64,000 nucleotides of DNA. Origin: Neoscytalidium dimidiatum. Lineage: Eukaryota; Ascomycota; Dothideomycetes; Botryosphaeriales; Botryosphaeriaceae. A program made the position numbers and the translations under genes. Within the stretch, counting starts at the first letter, position 1. The number at the start of each line of letters is the position of its first letter. The stretch is from positions 3,100,001 to 3,164,000 of the forward strand of contig CM074698.1 in assembly GCA_037367355.1 (NCBI GenBank), in the 5' to 3' direction. Below, piece after piece: positions 31,233 through 41,957 of this stretch. The notes beneath the pieces were generated by a model. That model had not been told where the DNA came from and did not search any database. It saw only the letters and a program-made list of their open reading frames with translations.

Positions 31233-33683
31233 TCAATAGTTTCCATTGACAGATTCGGGGTCGATGCCAATTGGACTCCCTGGTGAATTCGTTCTTTCTC
31301 TATGTCCAGTGTTGTTGGTTTGAGGACCTCGTACAGTTCGCTGCAAGGAGAACTGAAGCTTTCCCATGGCCGTCAAGCGCTCTAGAATGACTGTCGGCAG
31401 TCTTAAAACTGTTTGGCGGCGGAAGGTATTATATTCGTTATCGTACGAGCACAGCACTGCCCGTTGCATCCCTCTGGCCTGGCCGCAGACAAAGATAGCT
31501 GTTGGGGGTCGTTCAGCAGAGAAACGTGTGACGGTCATCGAGTACGTGTCGATCAGCGTAAACAGGTGTTTTACTTCTTCTCCAGATGGATGAGAAGACA
31601 CACTATGAAACGAGGAATTGTCTTCGTCTTTGTATTTATCCGTGACGCTGTCCGAGTTTTATCTTAAGCGATCATGGCAAGCATCAAAGAGGTACTGCTC
31701 AATCACCGCAGTATCAACACTTCCCTCGAGCCCAAAGAAGCGGGCTTCAACTGTTTGCGGAGTACGAATGCACAAGCCTATGACTATTCCAGGAAACAAG
31801 ATGAGCGATACCGCGGATATCGATAATAGGACTGTTGCGAAAGTCATAAGCACTGCAATGAGTATCCGGTAAGTCTGTGAGGTAGTCTGTAGGGCATTCC
31901 GGCCTGAAGGAGTACCATTCCGGTTAGGCCCATACGTAGCAGTAAGACCAGAGCTGTGTATCCAAGATGGAGACTCAGCGGACTATCTGTGATGAAGTGA
32001 ATGGGTCTAGACAGCCCCATCGGATGGTTGTTTCTTACGCTCCTTCCAGTAAGATAACGTCGATCTCTCCCTTACCATTGACGATGTCAGCAATTTAGCA
32101 TTTGGCTCAACTTCGTAGAGACCGGCCCCCAAAACATCCTTTATCTCGTACGAAGACACATCCGTTCGGACAGGTAGCATGCAAATCGTGCGCTCGAACA
32201 GTCGGTCACTATCATTAGCGAGCGAGAGTCTTGCAAAGGCCTGAAACCCCGTATCGTCTTTATGAATCTGCAGCCGCTTCCGCAATAGACCAATAAAGAC
32301 GTACACAGTGTCGGCCTTTGCAAACTGATTCGTCTGTCGTCTCGAGAAGCATTTCAAAGCAATGCTGATGAATTCGAGTAGGGACACCGGCGTTTGCCAT
32401 TCGTAACAATCAAGCAGCTGCACCATAGTCTCCGCATCGTCCCAAGCTCTTTCCGCGAAGTTGCGTTTTCCCATTCTCTTGGGTTCCGACGGCCCACACA
32501 TGGCATAAAGCTAGAATATGTGTTCGGAAGAGCATAGCAAGATCTCAAGAAGGTTCCAAAGACGTGAGCCCCACTCGCGAAGCCACGCCGTTTCATTCTG
32601 CGGACTATCAGGCGCGTCTTTCCCCTGTATTCTTTCATCCACTGGAGGCTCAACAGCAATAATCATGGAATCGGCTGCGCGGACAACGTCGTAGATAAAG
32701 TAGACATCATCACTACTGGCTGACGACTTGGCGTAGCCGTCATCTTCCATCAAGCACTCGAAATCAATCCAAAAGGCACCCACGCCCGCTTCACGTGCAG
32801 CGTTGATACCCCATCTTGTGAGCATATCCCGGTCTCTTCTTGCTGCAATCCGGCTCTTCTCCCTCTTATATTCATCCCGGTAATGCGGCCACTCGGAAAT
32901 TCCCTGCTTGATGTTAACACGAAATTGCTTTCGAGTGTACGAAACGAAGACCGAACTCTGTGTTTACGTCTCCTTGCTGCTCTATCGAATCGGACGCCTT
33001 GATTGGCGTGTACGCGGGCTCGCTCTCGTCCTTCAGCTCATCCAAATCTCGAAGGAAACAAAGATATCTCGGACGCATACGCCTGGAGGGATGCTATGCG
33101 CCAATAATGAGCTGTCGCGATGTAGTCGTGTGCCGTTGGTCGCGTCAATGAGACGGTAAATCCACCGACATTCGGATATCTTCCGACGCTCTCGCGTCGG
33201 AGGGGGGATCCACATTGTCACCAGGCGTCGAAAGAGCACGGCTAGGAGATCCTCGCGGCTGGCTTCTGATCGCGCCTGTTGTAACGTGCTGCTCTCCGGA
33301 TGAACCCGTGCAAGGAATGGTGTCGTAGAAACTCTGATGTCTTTTCTCGAGTGCCGAAGGGCCACCTTGTTACGGGTTATACAGCTGCAAGACTTCAGTA
33401 TAGATATTAGAAACGCGCACAGTGTGTGCAAATTATCACCATCCATAAGCACTACCAAGGGACAGGCGATAGCCCATCTCAGAGAGGGTAGCATTATCGA
33501 ACGGACGTCATATTTCCGACGAGTCGTCCCTTCCACCAGCACCGGCGAGCCTATCCAGTAGCAGAGATTCACGAAAGAAGTGACTTGAGACGTCTGCCTT
33601 CCGATGCGGCCCCATTCCGGGCTTCCGCATTCTGCAAGAGCTTCGGGCGGTTCGAAACTCTGAACTAACAACGAGGCCAACAA
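31233..33683 (-). pseudogene. Decayed HET-like / multi-TM gene of an uncharacterised fungal family
   Basis: Conserved blocks follow one another over 2.4 kb on the minus strand but not in one frame. From the ATG at 33683 the frame reads a soluble domain (EWGRIGRQTSQVTSFVNLCY; CRWIYRLIDATNG). Near 33048 the recognisable text moves to another frame (DLDELK..YTPIKASD), and near 32941 it returns to the first frame (WPHYRDEYKREKS; WGINAAREAGVGAFWIDFEC, a HET-like block). An in-frame TAG interrupts SSEH..LYAMCGPSEPKRM at 32511-32513. Below about 32010 the membrane part and tail (GLEGSVDT; FTLIDTYSMTVTRF) lie in further, stop-separated pieces. No GT..AG introns explain the two upstream shifts. The order matches a fungal family with a HET-like region and C-terminal membrane helices (my recollection of the family). 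It is probably non-functional. Confidence 0.6.
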
Positions 33684-34440
33684 CCCATCGCTGGGACGGA
33701 TAAAATACTAGCGCTTTGAGGGAGCACTATCACCGATACCTGGTGCCCGCGGAGCATTCATGACTGATGATGGAGCTTTGGAGAACCAGGCCAACAGCCT
33801 CACAACAGCCAGAGATCAGCTTATTCAAGTATGCAGGTCGTGGGGGCCAAAAATGTCACCAGCCACGGCCTCACCAATCCTAGCCGATGCACAGCTCCCG
33901 CTCAATGGACGTACCGGTCTTGTGTAACGGCAGAATATACAAAAAGGTAATATGCGCGGATTGAAAACTCATCCTTTGGGCTGCAAGCTTTGGCGAGCAA
34001 GATTCAGATGTAAGCCGAGACAATCTTACGGATGCAATTGCCGCCCATGTTACAGTATTCCTGATCAGAGCGCTTTCTCTATGCCCGTAAGCCATTGTTG
34101 GCGATGCTGTGCTATCTTACCACCCTTGAAATCGTCTTCGTTCAAACATGAAATGAGCCCGGAATCTGTTGCCATCCACACACGGAGGTTGTCTCGGCCA
34201 ACTCGCTTCGTTCATTCCTCAAACATCCATCAATTTGCACCATCCTCAACCCGAAACCATTCATACGAACATGATATATATCCTTCTCGTTTCCATGCTC
34301 GCATACCAATATCTAAAATACAAATAGATCCCTCTCACACCTTTCCTCAAAAAAGAGAAAAAGAAAACCCTTCTTAGAGAAAGAAATGCAATTCATCTAT
34401 TCACATAACTGCCCTCCCAGCTCTTTCCACTTCTGTTCCC
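33684..34440. other. Intergenic region between pseudogene and AAA ATPase 3' end
   Basis: About 750 bases, AT-richer than its surroundings. No gene recognised; it must contain the 3' untranslated part of the AAA ATPase. Confidence 0.5.
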
Positions 34441-37400
34441 TCATAACCCCGACGAGGGCCTCACCCTCGCCGCCTCCTCGCCTGGTCCCACATCCTCCGC
34501 GACCGCGAACCCCCAGCTGCTCTTCTTCTTCCGCTTCCCGCGCTTATCGCCGTACTGCTCGTCGAACTTGCGGATAGCCGTCAAGCTCGCCATATCCTCG
34601 CTGATACTAGCGCTGATCTCCTGCATCGCCTTTTCGAAATGGTGCGGCAGGAGAGTGCGTTTAGTGGGGTAGAGCGACGGCGAAGACGCCACAGTCGTGG
34701 TCGTCGAGGAGATGGGAGAAGAGGAGGAGGAGGAGGAGGAGGAGGAGGAGGAGGAGAAGGAGGAGGAAGGGAGCGGAGAGCGGGAGGAAAAGAAAGTTGC
34801 AGCGTCGTCCTCGACGCCAGCTTCCCGAAACGCGCTGTACATGCGGTGCAGATGCGCTTCGGCGGCTCCGCCTTTCCGTGCGGCCTCGACTTCGGGGTTG
34901 TCGGAGAGCGCAGCGTCGCTCTTTTCTGCCGCCGCCGCCTCCTCCTCCTCAGCACCGGCCTCTTGCCCCGCGCGAATGGTAGCCGCGATCTCGTTCTCCT
35001 CGCGCACGCAGTTCAGCGCCGCCGCGACGCACAGGTTCTTCAGATCGGACCCGGAATAGAAGGGCGTCTTGGCCGCCAAGTCGTCCAGCTTGACGTCCTC
35101 GTCCAGCTGCTCGTCCTTCAAGTGTATCCTCAGGATCTCCTCTCTGTCCTTCTGCGTCGGCAGATCCACCAACAACCGCCTCGGCAGGCGTCTCAGCACC
35201 GCGTCATCCATATCGAACGGGCGGTTGGTCGCGACCATGATGAACACGCTGAGGTCGTTCATGCCATCCCATTCTTTCAGGAACTGGTTCAGAACTTCAC
35301 GGTGTGAGGTGCGGTGGCGCGAGCCAGAACGGCTGCCGAAGATGGCGTCGGCCTCGTCGATGAAGACGACGCAAGGGGAGAGTTTGCGGGCGAGCGAGAA
35401 GATGGCGCGGACGTTCTTCTCGCCTTCTCCGACGTACATATCGTAAACCTCGCTGCCGCTGACTTCGAGAACGGTGGCGCCGCTCTCCTTCGCCACAGCC
35501 TTAGCAAGGAGGGTTTTACCCGTACCGGGAGGTCCGTAGAGGAGCAGACCGGGAATCTTGTCTGTTGCTAGCACACCATAGCTGAAGGCGTCAGGGCGAA
35601 GGAGAGAGAGCGAAGTCATGGTCTTGAGGGCATCGATGGTCTCCTGTGGCGCGTGGACGTCGGAAAAGGTAGTCTTTATGTTTGAGGGGTTGACTACGCC
35701 GGTCAAGAGTTTCTTTTCGTGCTTGTTTGCCGATTTCTGCACTTTCTCTAGCTTGAGATCCGATTGCGTCTTCGGCGGTGCAGCTTTGTTGGCATCCGGC
35801 ATGAGATCTTTTGGCTCTTTGTCCTTTTGCCGTTCATGGGCAACCCAGGAGAACTTGACGTCGTCGCTAATGCGCAACAGAAGTCCTGCCAGAACGACCA
35901 AGTCGCTGCGCAATTCGGAACCGTTACCTGCAGCTCGATGCAGGCCTATAGCAGTCTGCACGAGACGGTGGACTTCATGAAACGCAAGGACCCGCGACTT
36001 CCAATCAACGCCTGGGAATACTGTCGAGAAATTGAGCATTGGTCGATGGTTGATTATGCTCTTAGCGTTCGGATCCAACCTCCGCACCATATCTTGAATA
36101 TGTCTGGCGTTGATCTGTTCGTTGCGTTTGCGCTCGGCTGAGGTGAAATCGAGAGGGTCTTCTATTAGGTCGTTCGTGATAAGCTTCTTGACTTCGGAGG
36201 ACATGCTTCTTTGAACCTCGATAGACGGCTTCAAAGATGTGGCAGCCAATGGAACAACAATGGTTCTGAAGAAGCTGTCCTCGTTCTCGGCCTGCAGGCT
36301 TCGAACAGCAGAACGAGAAATTTCAGGGATTAATTCTGTGGATGAGGTGGTCCCCACAATCATAATCTCTGCGCCCTCTTTCCTCCTGTTGTGGACTAAT
36401 TCGGTGATCTTGTCCAAGACTCGTGCTCCCTGCCGGGTGACACTAAGTTCTTTGTAATCCTTTATGAGGATGATGGTGCGTTGCGGTCGCGAGGGATTCT
36501 GAGACGTGTCCAAGTGAGCTTTCTCCAGGGATAATCGATAACTGCCTCTTTCTCCGATAATGAGAGGTTCAGTCGGTCTCGACGACGGATTTGAATCCTG
36601 GTTCTCTGGGGTGGGTATTTCTTCACTAGCCTCCGGCCTACCAGCCGTTTGCGATTTTCTGGAGTTTTCTCGCTTGATGGATGTGGAGTCAAGCAGAGCA
36701 TCCAAGTAGGCACCAAGCTTCATCTCATTCCAACGGGCCGCTTCTGGAGATTGATCCCGTCCATAAGGCGCAGTGAAGTCGGCGGCCCCCATAGCTGCGT
36801 TCCGGCCAGATGACCCACGCGCAAATCCAGATAGCAGTTTAAAGAGGTCCCCAGCATCAATGGCTTGCACGCCCTGTATTACGAAGGGAGGGTTCTGCTT
36901 CTTACTCCCCTTCAGGGAAGGCGACGAGCGGGTAGTCGGGGTAGGGAAAGTGTTCCCAGTGTCGTCCTCAGCATCTTCTTCAGCTTCAAAATCATCATAC
37001 TCGTCTTCTTCCAAGTCGTATCCTTCCGTGCTCGAGCGGTGTGTGTCATAGCCCAGCGAGCGAAGCGAGAACGCGTTGGGATCCGTTCCCTCTCCAACGT
37101 AGTCACCCACAAGCTCCGCGATATCCTGAGCATCAAGCTTGATTAAGTCGGCATGAAGTTCGGCAGCGACGTCCTCCACAAGCGTATCAAGGCGGTGAAT
37201 GCTCCCCTCGAGAGGAGAGTGGAGGATGAGATTCGATTTGGCGGATGGGAAGGACGAGGCCAGTTCAGGATTGGCGGTACCCAAACAGCCGGCAACGGCA
37301 GCAAGAACCTCAAGATAGATGCAGAAGTGGAGACTCTTGTCTAGAGAATCGGGTGAAGAACCCTCAGCAAGTGCCTTCTCAAGACGATCCGGTCTTGGCC

Positions 37401-38124
37401 CTTGCTCTTCTCCTGAGTAGACCTTGTTCACGTACTCCAATATCTCTTCGTACTTCGCTGGCTTCGTGACTTTGTCCTTTTCTGCCGCGGTCTTCTCCAG
37501 CAGTTCGTACAGCCGCTCCGGAAGAGGCAGCGAGAGCTTAGCAACCTCATGAGTCTTCCGACCATCCTTACTCCACACGAAGTCCAGGCTGAGGTTTCCC
37601 CGCGCTTCTGGCTTCGGTGGCCGTCTCCCCGAGCCATAGCCATCATCGAAGCGCCGCGAGTATTTATCAACCTGACGTGACCGATCTTCCCGGATTATCA
37701 CATTATCGGCCAGGAAGCGTGAGGGGATATGGATGGGCGGGAAGTCCTCGTTTTGCTTATTCCGCGAAGAGCGCTTCAGGGCGGCTTGGTATAAGCGAGT
37801 CCTCTCCCTGTTCTTGCGCAGCTTCTCAGCTATCACGGCGGGTGACTCTTCTGCGGCTTCGGCAACTACCTCCGGGGTGGACTCTTGGTGTTCGCCTTCG
37901 GCGGTGGGGCGCAAGCCATTCGAGGATTGATTGTCTTTCTCGCTACCATGCTCGGAAGCGGAGGGGGCAGCAGGATCGCGTGGTTCGTTCGGGGAGCCAT
38001 TAGGCTGCTGTAGGCGGGCGGCGCGGTGAAAGGGCCTCAGACGTGGCGGGAATCGTCGGCCGGCGATGACCTGGGCGGGGATTCTACGGGCAGCGCGCGC
38101 GGACCGCCATGTCACGGCATGCAT
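34441..38124 (-). CDS. Mitochondrial AAA+ ATPase, Msp1/ATAD-like
   Basis: One exon, 1227 residues from the ATG at 38124; the frame stays open upstream but without a convincing earlier start. The N-terminus (MHAVTWRSARAARRI, with PRLRPFHRAAR) is arginine-rich without acidic residues, as in mitochondrial targeting peptides. A long charged, partly disordered region follows. The C-terminal third is the AAA+ module: Walker A GPPGTGKT near residue 865, Walker B VVFIDEADA near 925, sensor-1 VATNRP, and RRLPRRLLVDLP, which resembles Msp1/ATAD1 proteins that extract mislocalised membrane proteins (family knowledge). A serine run near the C-terminus is encoded by the (GAG)12 tract at 34721-34756. It diverges from Utp7 over 295 bases. 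It is a housekeeping gene, not part of the cluster. Confidence 0.88.
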   Translation of the reverse strand: MHAVTWRSARAARRIPAQVIAGRRFPPRLRPFHRAARLQQPNGSPNEPRDPAAPSASEHGSEKDNQSSNGLRPTAEGEHQESTPEVVAEAAEESPAVIAEKLRKNRERTRLYQAALKRSSRNKQNEDFPPIHIPSRFLADNVIIREDRSRQVDKYSRRFDDGYGSGRRPPKPEARGNLSLDFVWSKDGRKTHEVAKLSLPLPERLYELLEKTAAEKDKVTKPAKYEEILEYVNKVYSGEEQGPRPDRLEKALAEGSSPDSLDKSLHFCIYLEVLAAVAGCLGTANPELASSFPSAKSNLILHSPLEGSIHRLDTLVEDVAAELHADLIKLDAQDIAELVGDYVGEGTDPNAFSLRSLGYDTHRSSTEGYDLEEDEYDDFEAEEDAEDDTGNTFPTPTTRSSPSLKGSKKQNPPFVIQGVQAIDAGDLFKLLSGFARGSSGRNAAMGAADFTAPYGRDQSPEAARWNEMKLGAYLDALLDSTSIKRENSRKSQTAGRPEASEEIPTPENQDSNPSSRPTEPLIIGERGSYRLSLEKAHLDTSQNPSRPQRTIILIKDYKELSVTRQGARVLDKITELVHNRRKEGAEIMIVGTTSSTELIPEISRSAVRSLQAENEDSFFRTIVVPLAATSLKPSIEVQRSMSSEVKKLITNDLIEDPLDFTSAERKRNEQINARHIQDMVRRLDPNAKSIINHRPMLNFSTVFPGVDWKSRVLAFHEVHRLVQTAIGLHRAAGNGSELRSDLVVLAGLLLRISDDVKFSWVAHERQKDKEPKDLMPDANKAAPPKTQSDLKLEKVQKSANKHEKKLLTGVVNPSNIKTTFSDVHAPQETIDALKTMTSLSLLRPDAFSYGVLATDKIPGLLLYGPPGTGKTLLAKAVAKESGATVLEVSGSEVYDMYVGEGEKNVRAIFSLARKLSPCVVFIDEADAIFGSRSGSRHRTSHREVLNQFLKEWDGMNDLSVFIMVATNRPFDMDDAVLRRLPRRLLVDLPTQKDREEILRIHLKDEQLDEDVKLDDLAAKTPFYSGSDLKNLCVAAALNCVREENEIAATIRAGQEAGAEEEEAAAAEKSDAALSDNPEVEAARKGGAAEAHLHRMYSAFREAGVEDDAATFFSSRSPLPSSSFSSSSSSSSSSSSSPISSTTTTVASSPSLYPTKRTLLPHHFEKAMQEISASISEDMASLTAIRKFDEQYGDKRGKRKKKSSWGFAVAEDVGPGEEAARVRPSSGL
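34721..34756. repeat. (GAG)12 tract encoding polyserine
   Basis: Twelve GAG units on the plus strand, read on the minus strand as serine codons in the C-terminal tail of the AAA ATPase. Confidence 0.85.
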
Positions 38125-38419
38125 CCGGGGTGGGAAGGGCTCGAACGAGCTCGCAGGAGGCGAGACTCGTGTGGATCGCGTGAGATGGGAGGAGGAGAGG
38201 CGAGTTTGGATGGAAAGGCGGAAGAGGCGTGCGGAAATAATAATGTTGGAGCAGAAAGCGCCGCCGCCGCAAGTGGCCAAACACGTCAAAACAGCCAAGC
38301 CCGCGGCAAAAAAGAAAAAAAAAAAACCAACCACTGAGTCGGCGCCTGCAAACTCCGACCGGCCCAGCTTTTTTGAGAGAGCGCCCCAAGCTGCTTTCTT
38401 GCGCTCGCACTGCTCCGCC

Positions 38420-40117
38420 ATGGCAACAACGACCATGGAAATCGACACCAGAGACGTCGACCGCGCTGCGCTGCGCTCCGATCCCTCCAAAGGCAAAGAA
38501 GTCGCCCGGAATACATCGAAAGCGCCCACCTCAACCCACGATCGCGAACAAGCCGAAGAGAAGGCCCGCCTGCAGCTTGCCGAGAGCAGGTACGGACGCA
38601 GCGGGGGAAAGATCAAGGTTAAGGAAATCAAGGACAAGAAGCTCCGGGCCGAGATTAGGCGTCAGGAGCAAAAGCGCAAAGATGCTGCTCTCAAGGCTCA
38701 CGACGCCGAAATCTTGCTTGAGAACCAGGGCGGCTTCCTTGAGCCCGAGACGGAACTTGAACGCACCTACAAAGTTCGTCAGGAGGACATCCGGAGCGAC
38801 GTCGCTATCGAGACTGCAAAGAAGAGCTTTGAGTTGAAGCTCACCGACCTAGGACCATACGTCGCCGACTACACGCGGAATGGACGGGAGCTGCTGTTGG
38901 CGGGAAGGAAAGGCCATATCGCAACCATGGATTGGCGCGACGGGAAGCTAGGATGTGAATTGCAGCTGGGCGAAACTGTCCGGGACGCCAAGTGGCTCCA
39001 CAACAACCAGAGCTTCGCCGTGGCCCAGAAAAAGTATGTCTACATCTACGATCACCAGGGCGTCGAGATCCACAAGCTGCAGAAGCACATTGATGTCACC
39101 CACCTCGAATTCCTGCCTTACCACTTCCTTCTCGCGAGCATTGGCCATGCTGGCTACCTCAAGTACACCGACACTTCGACCGGTCAAATGGTCATCGAAC
39201 TCCCCACCAGACAAGGCTCTCCGACCGCTTTCGCCCAGAACCCTTACAACGCAATATTACATGTTGGACACCAGAACGGGCAGGTTTCGCTGTGGTCGCC
39301 CAATTCCACAGACCCGCTAGTGAAGCTACTGGCACACCGAGGACCGGTACGGAGTATTGCAATGGATAGGGAAGGAAGATACATGGTTTCAACAGGTCAG
39401 GACATGAAGATGGCTGTATGGGATATCCGCATGTTCAAGGAAGTCAACAACTATTTTGTCCGCCGGCCAGGATCTTCTGTGGCTATCTCCGACAGAAACC
39501 TGACCGCGGTGGGCTGGGGAACCCAAGTGTCCATCTGGCGCGGATTATTCGACAAGGCGTTGGAAGATCAGCAGAAGGTACAGTCTCCATACATGGCGTG
39601 GGGTGGCGAAGGAAACACCATTGAACGCGTGCGATGGTGCCCCTTCGAAGATATTCTGGGCGTCTCGCACAACAAAGGGTTCAGCAGCATCATCGTCCCT
39701 GGCGCCGGTGAACCCAACTTCGATGCCCTCGAGGCCAACCCTTATGAGACCACCAAGCAACGCCAGGAGGCTGAAGTTAAGCAACTGCTCACCAAGTTGC
39801 AACCTGAGATGATTTCGCTCGACCCCAATTTCATTGGTAATGTCGACTTGGCCTCTGCTGAGACACGCCGTAAGGAGAAAGATCTTGATGCGAAGCCGGA
39901 AGATATCGTGGAGAAGCTGAAGAATAGGGGAAGAGGCAAGAACAGCGCGTTAAGGAAATATCTGCGTAAGAGGGGCCAGAAGAACATTATTGACGAGAAG
40001 AGGATGAGGTTGCAGCAGGCACTTAAAGAGCAGAACAAGCGGCAACAGGCCGGTCTTCAAAGGGAGAAGGAGAAGTATGGCCCGGCCTTGGCAAGATTTG
40101 CCAGGAAGGCTGCATGA
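38420..40117 (+). CDS. UTP7: U3 snoRNP protein Utp7 (WD40, ribosome biogenesis)
   Basis: A single exon of 565 residues, ATG at 38420 in a CGCCATGG context. The N-terminal region is basic and coiled (KIKVKEIKDKKLRAEIRRQEQ), followed by WD40 repeats (DWRDGKLGCEL, AQKKYVYIYDHQGVEIH, HQNGQVSLWSPNST, AVWDIRMFKEV) and the BING4CT C-terminal domain (WCPFEDILGVSHNKGFSSIIVPGAGEPNFD). The basic tail ends in ALARFARKAA. This is the Utp7/BING4 protein of the small-subunit processome, acting in the nucleolus on 18S rRNA maturation. It is highly conserved and therefore a good anchor for synteny. It marks the break between the polyketide cluster and the second metabolic group. Confidence 0.95.
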   Translation: MATTTMEIDTRDVDRAALRSDPSKGKEVARNTSKAPTSTHDREQAEEKARLQLAESRYGRSGGKIKVKEIKDKKLRAEIRRQEQKRKDAALKAHDAEILLENQGGFLEPETELERTYKVRQEDIRSDVAIETAKKSFELKLTDLGPYVADYTRNGRELLLAGRKGHIATMDWRDGKLGCELQLGETVRDAKWLHNNQSFAVAQKKYVYIYDHQGVEIHKLQKHIDVTHLEFLPYHFLLASIGHAGYLKYTDTSTGQMVIELPTRQGSPTAFAQNPYNAILHVGHQNGQVSLWSPNSTDPLVKLLAHRGPVRSIAMDREGRYMVSTGQDMKMAVWDIRMFKEVNNYFVRRPGSSVAISDRNLTAVGWGTQVSIWRGLFDKALEDQQKVQSPYMAWGGEGNTIERVRWCPFEDILGVSHNKGFSSIIVPGAGEPNFDALEANPYETTKQRQEAEVKQLLTKLQPEMISLDPNFIGNVDLASAETRRKEKDLDAKPEDIVEKLKNRGRGKNSALRKYLRKRGQKNIIDEKRMRLQQALKEQNKRQQAGLQREKEKYGPALARFARKAA

Positions 40118-40444
40118 GAGGAGCAAAGGGAAAGGATTAAAGTATTGAGGCGCATTGGTGGTCAAAAAGCATTCAAGGCGTTATAATGGTCGCAAAGCCC
40201 GGGACGGTTAGGGGATACGATACCTCAGCACTTCGTCTATAAATGTTACAAGGATATCCTTTTGATACTTGAAGACATCGAGCTATTTGAAAAGCTAAAC
40301 CGCCCCTCTTAGGTTCCGTCTCTATTTGGATCCGTGCGGTCTAAAGCTTCCTCAATCAAGAAGTAAAAGAGAAAAGCATACGGTAATGTTCCCCTAAGAA
40401 GACGCATCGTATTTAAAAGAAGAGAATGACGCTTGTGCAATGCA
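40118..40444. other. Convergent 3' region, UTP7 / SDR
   Basis: 327 bases between convergent stop codons; nothing further is seen. Confidence 0.5.
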
Positions 40445-41233
40445 TCAGAGCATAGAAGATCCGCCAGATACTGGGATGATAATACCATTCAGCCAGCCTC
40501 CCTTCTCTTCGCATAGAGTTGCTACTGTCCATGCGACTTCTTCAGGAGTAGCGACTCTTGGTGCAACTGGGGTAGAGTCAATCATGGGTTTTAGTGAGTC
40601 CTTGATAATCTGAGGTGCAGCGTTCCAAGCATCAGTCCCGACAGCCCCAGGAGAAACCGCGTTGACAGTACAGCCATATTTCCGAGGCAGCTCTTTTGCC
40701 CAGCATTGTGTGTAGCAGTCAACCATCCCTTTCGCCCCTGAGTATATGCTATGGTCTGCATTCGGAGTGAATGATGCGCTGCTGCCGATATTGACAATCC
40801 GGGAATTCTCGCGGGAGAGGTACTTGAGCACTGCCCTGGTAAGGAAAAAGGTCCCCCTGCCATTCAGCTGCACGATATCTTCCCAGTTCTTGCGCACTTT
40901 CGCGTCATCGGTATCATCCAGACTGGTCAAGCGATTGATTCCGGCACTGTTGACCAGGATGTCGATCTTGCCGAACGCCTTTGCCGCTGCATCCGCCAGG
41001 ATCTGGGGTCCGTCGACGGTCGACAAGTCTGCCTCGACAGCAATAGACTTTGACGTGGAGCCAAGACTCTTTAGGACATTGTCTGCATTTGCTTTCTCGC
41101 CAGGGTAAGGATAGTTGATGACGACGGAAGCTCCGCGCCAGAATAGCTCTCGAGCAATTGCTGCACCGAGGCCGGCAGAAGAACCGCTTACGAGGGCGAC
41201 CTTTCCGGCCAGCGTCTTCCCTGCAAATGCCAT
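40445..41233 (-). CDS. Short-chain dehydrogenase/reductase (classical SDR)
   Basis: 262 residues without introns, from the ATG at 41233 (an in-frame GTG four codons upstream is ignored). The classical SDR layout is complete: a Gly-rich NAD(P) loop GSSAGLG near residue 17, an NSAG motif, a catalytic serine in NIGSSASF, YSGAK with the catalytic tyrosine and lysine, and SPGAVGTDAW after the active site. Length is normal for the family. It is closest in style to 3-oxoacyl-ACP-reductase-like and versicolorin- or naphthol-reductase-like fungal enzymes, but the substrate is not readable. It diverges from the SnoaL-like gene over 724 bases that contain the CCGGTGGCTAC motif shared with the downstream FAD oxidase promoter. 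Confidence 0.9.
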   Translation of the reverse strand: MAFAGKTLAGKVALVSGSSAGLGAAIARELFWRGASVVINYPYPGEKANADNVLKSLGSTSKSIAVEADLSTVDGPQILADAAAKAFGKIDILVNSAGINRLTSLDDTDDAKVRKNWEDIVQLNGRGTFFLTRAVLKYLSRENSRIVNIGSSASFTPNADHSIYSGAKGMVDCYTQCWAKELPRKYGCTVNAVSPGAVGTDAWNAAPQIIKDSLKPMIDSTPVAPRVATPEEVAWTVATLCEEKGGWLNGIIIPVSGGSSML

Positions 41234-41957
41234 TGCACGATCCACTACAGAAAGAGGGACATGTTAACCGCGCCAAAATCAAAAATGAAAAAGGGAAACA
41301 ATCTTCGGTGTATCGTGACGGGACTCACATACATGCCCCCCTGAACGTTAACTGGTAGTTGCTAATCAACTAAAGTTTCGACGCTGCAAGGCGTGATCGA
41401 AAGTTTGGGTCTCCAGTGGCTCCACAAGGCTCTTTCGGGTAAATCGATTCTTTGTAGGTGGGTGGATGGAATGCCGGGGATCCATTAGCACACCTCGTTT
41501 ATATTTAAATCACCAGGCTACAAAATCGAAATTTGAGTTCGGTGGGAATGAGATTATACCCACCGACTTACTAAAGAAGGGTATGCGCGTTCCGTCTCTT
41601 CGCCCTAACACAATCCTGCAAAATGCAATCACGGCCTGAGGAATCCATTGCTTCGCAAAGGTCAGACTGATACTGCTCACAGGGTTTGACGCACATGACA
41701 CCGCTTCAGGCTAAGGCGGGTGGGGAGGATCGGCGGTAGCCACCGGTGCCACCTGCTCCTGCGCCACCCTTACCGCTACCTCCGCAGTGCTATCCAGATA
41801 TGCTCTTGCTTTTCTCAAAGTCCGATAGGACTACATAAACGACTTGGCTACGCTAGATCTCTTAGCATCTCAACCTTATTCTTCCAGTTGGAAAGGCTCA
41901 ATCAAAAGCACCGGCATCAACCTTGCATAAACTCTTTTTTTATCGGAGCTTTAAACC
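41234..41957. promoter_or_regulatory. Divergent promoter, SDR / SnoaL-like gene, with shared motif
   Basis: 724 bases. GTAGCCACCGG at 41736-41746 is the exact reverse complement of CCGGTGGCTAC at 42988-42998 in the FAD oxidase promoter. It lies about 210 bases before the SnoaL-like start. No gene is visible. Confidence 0.55.
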
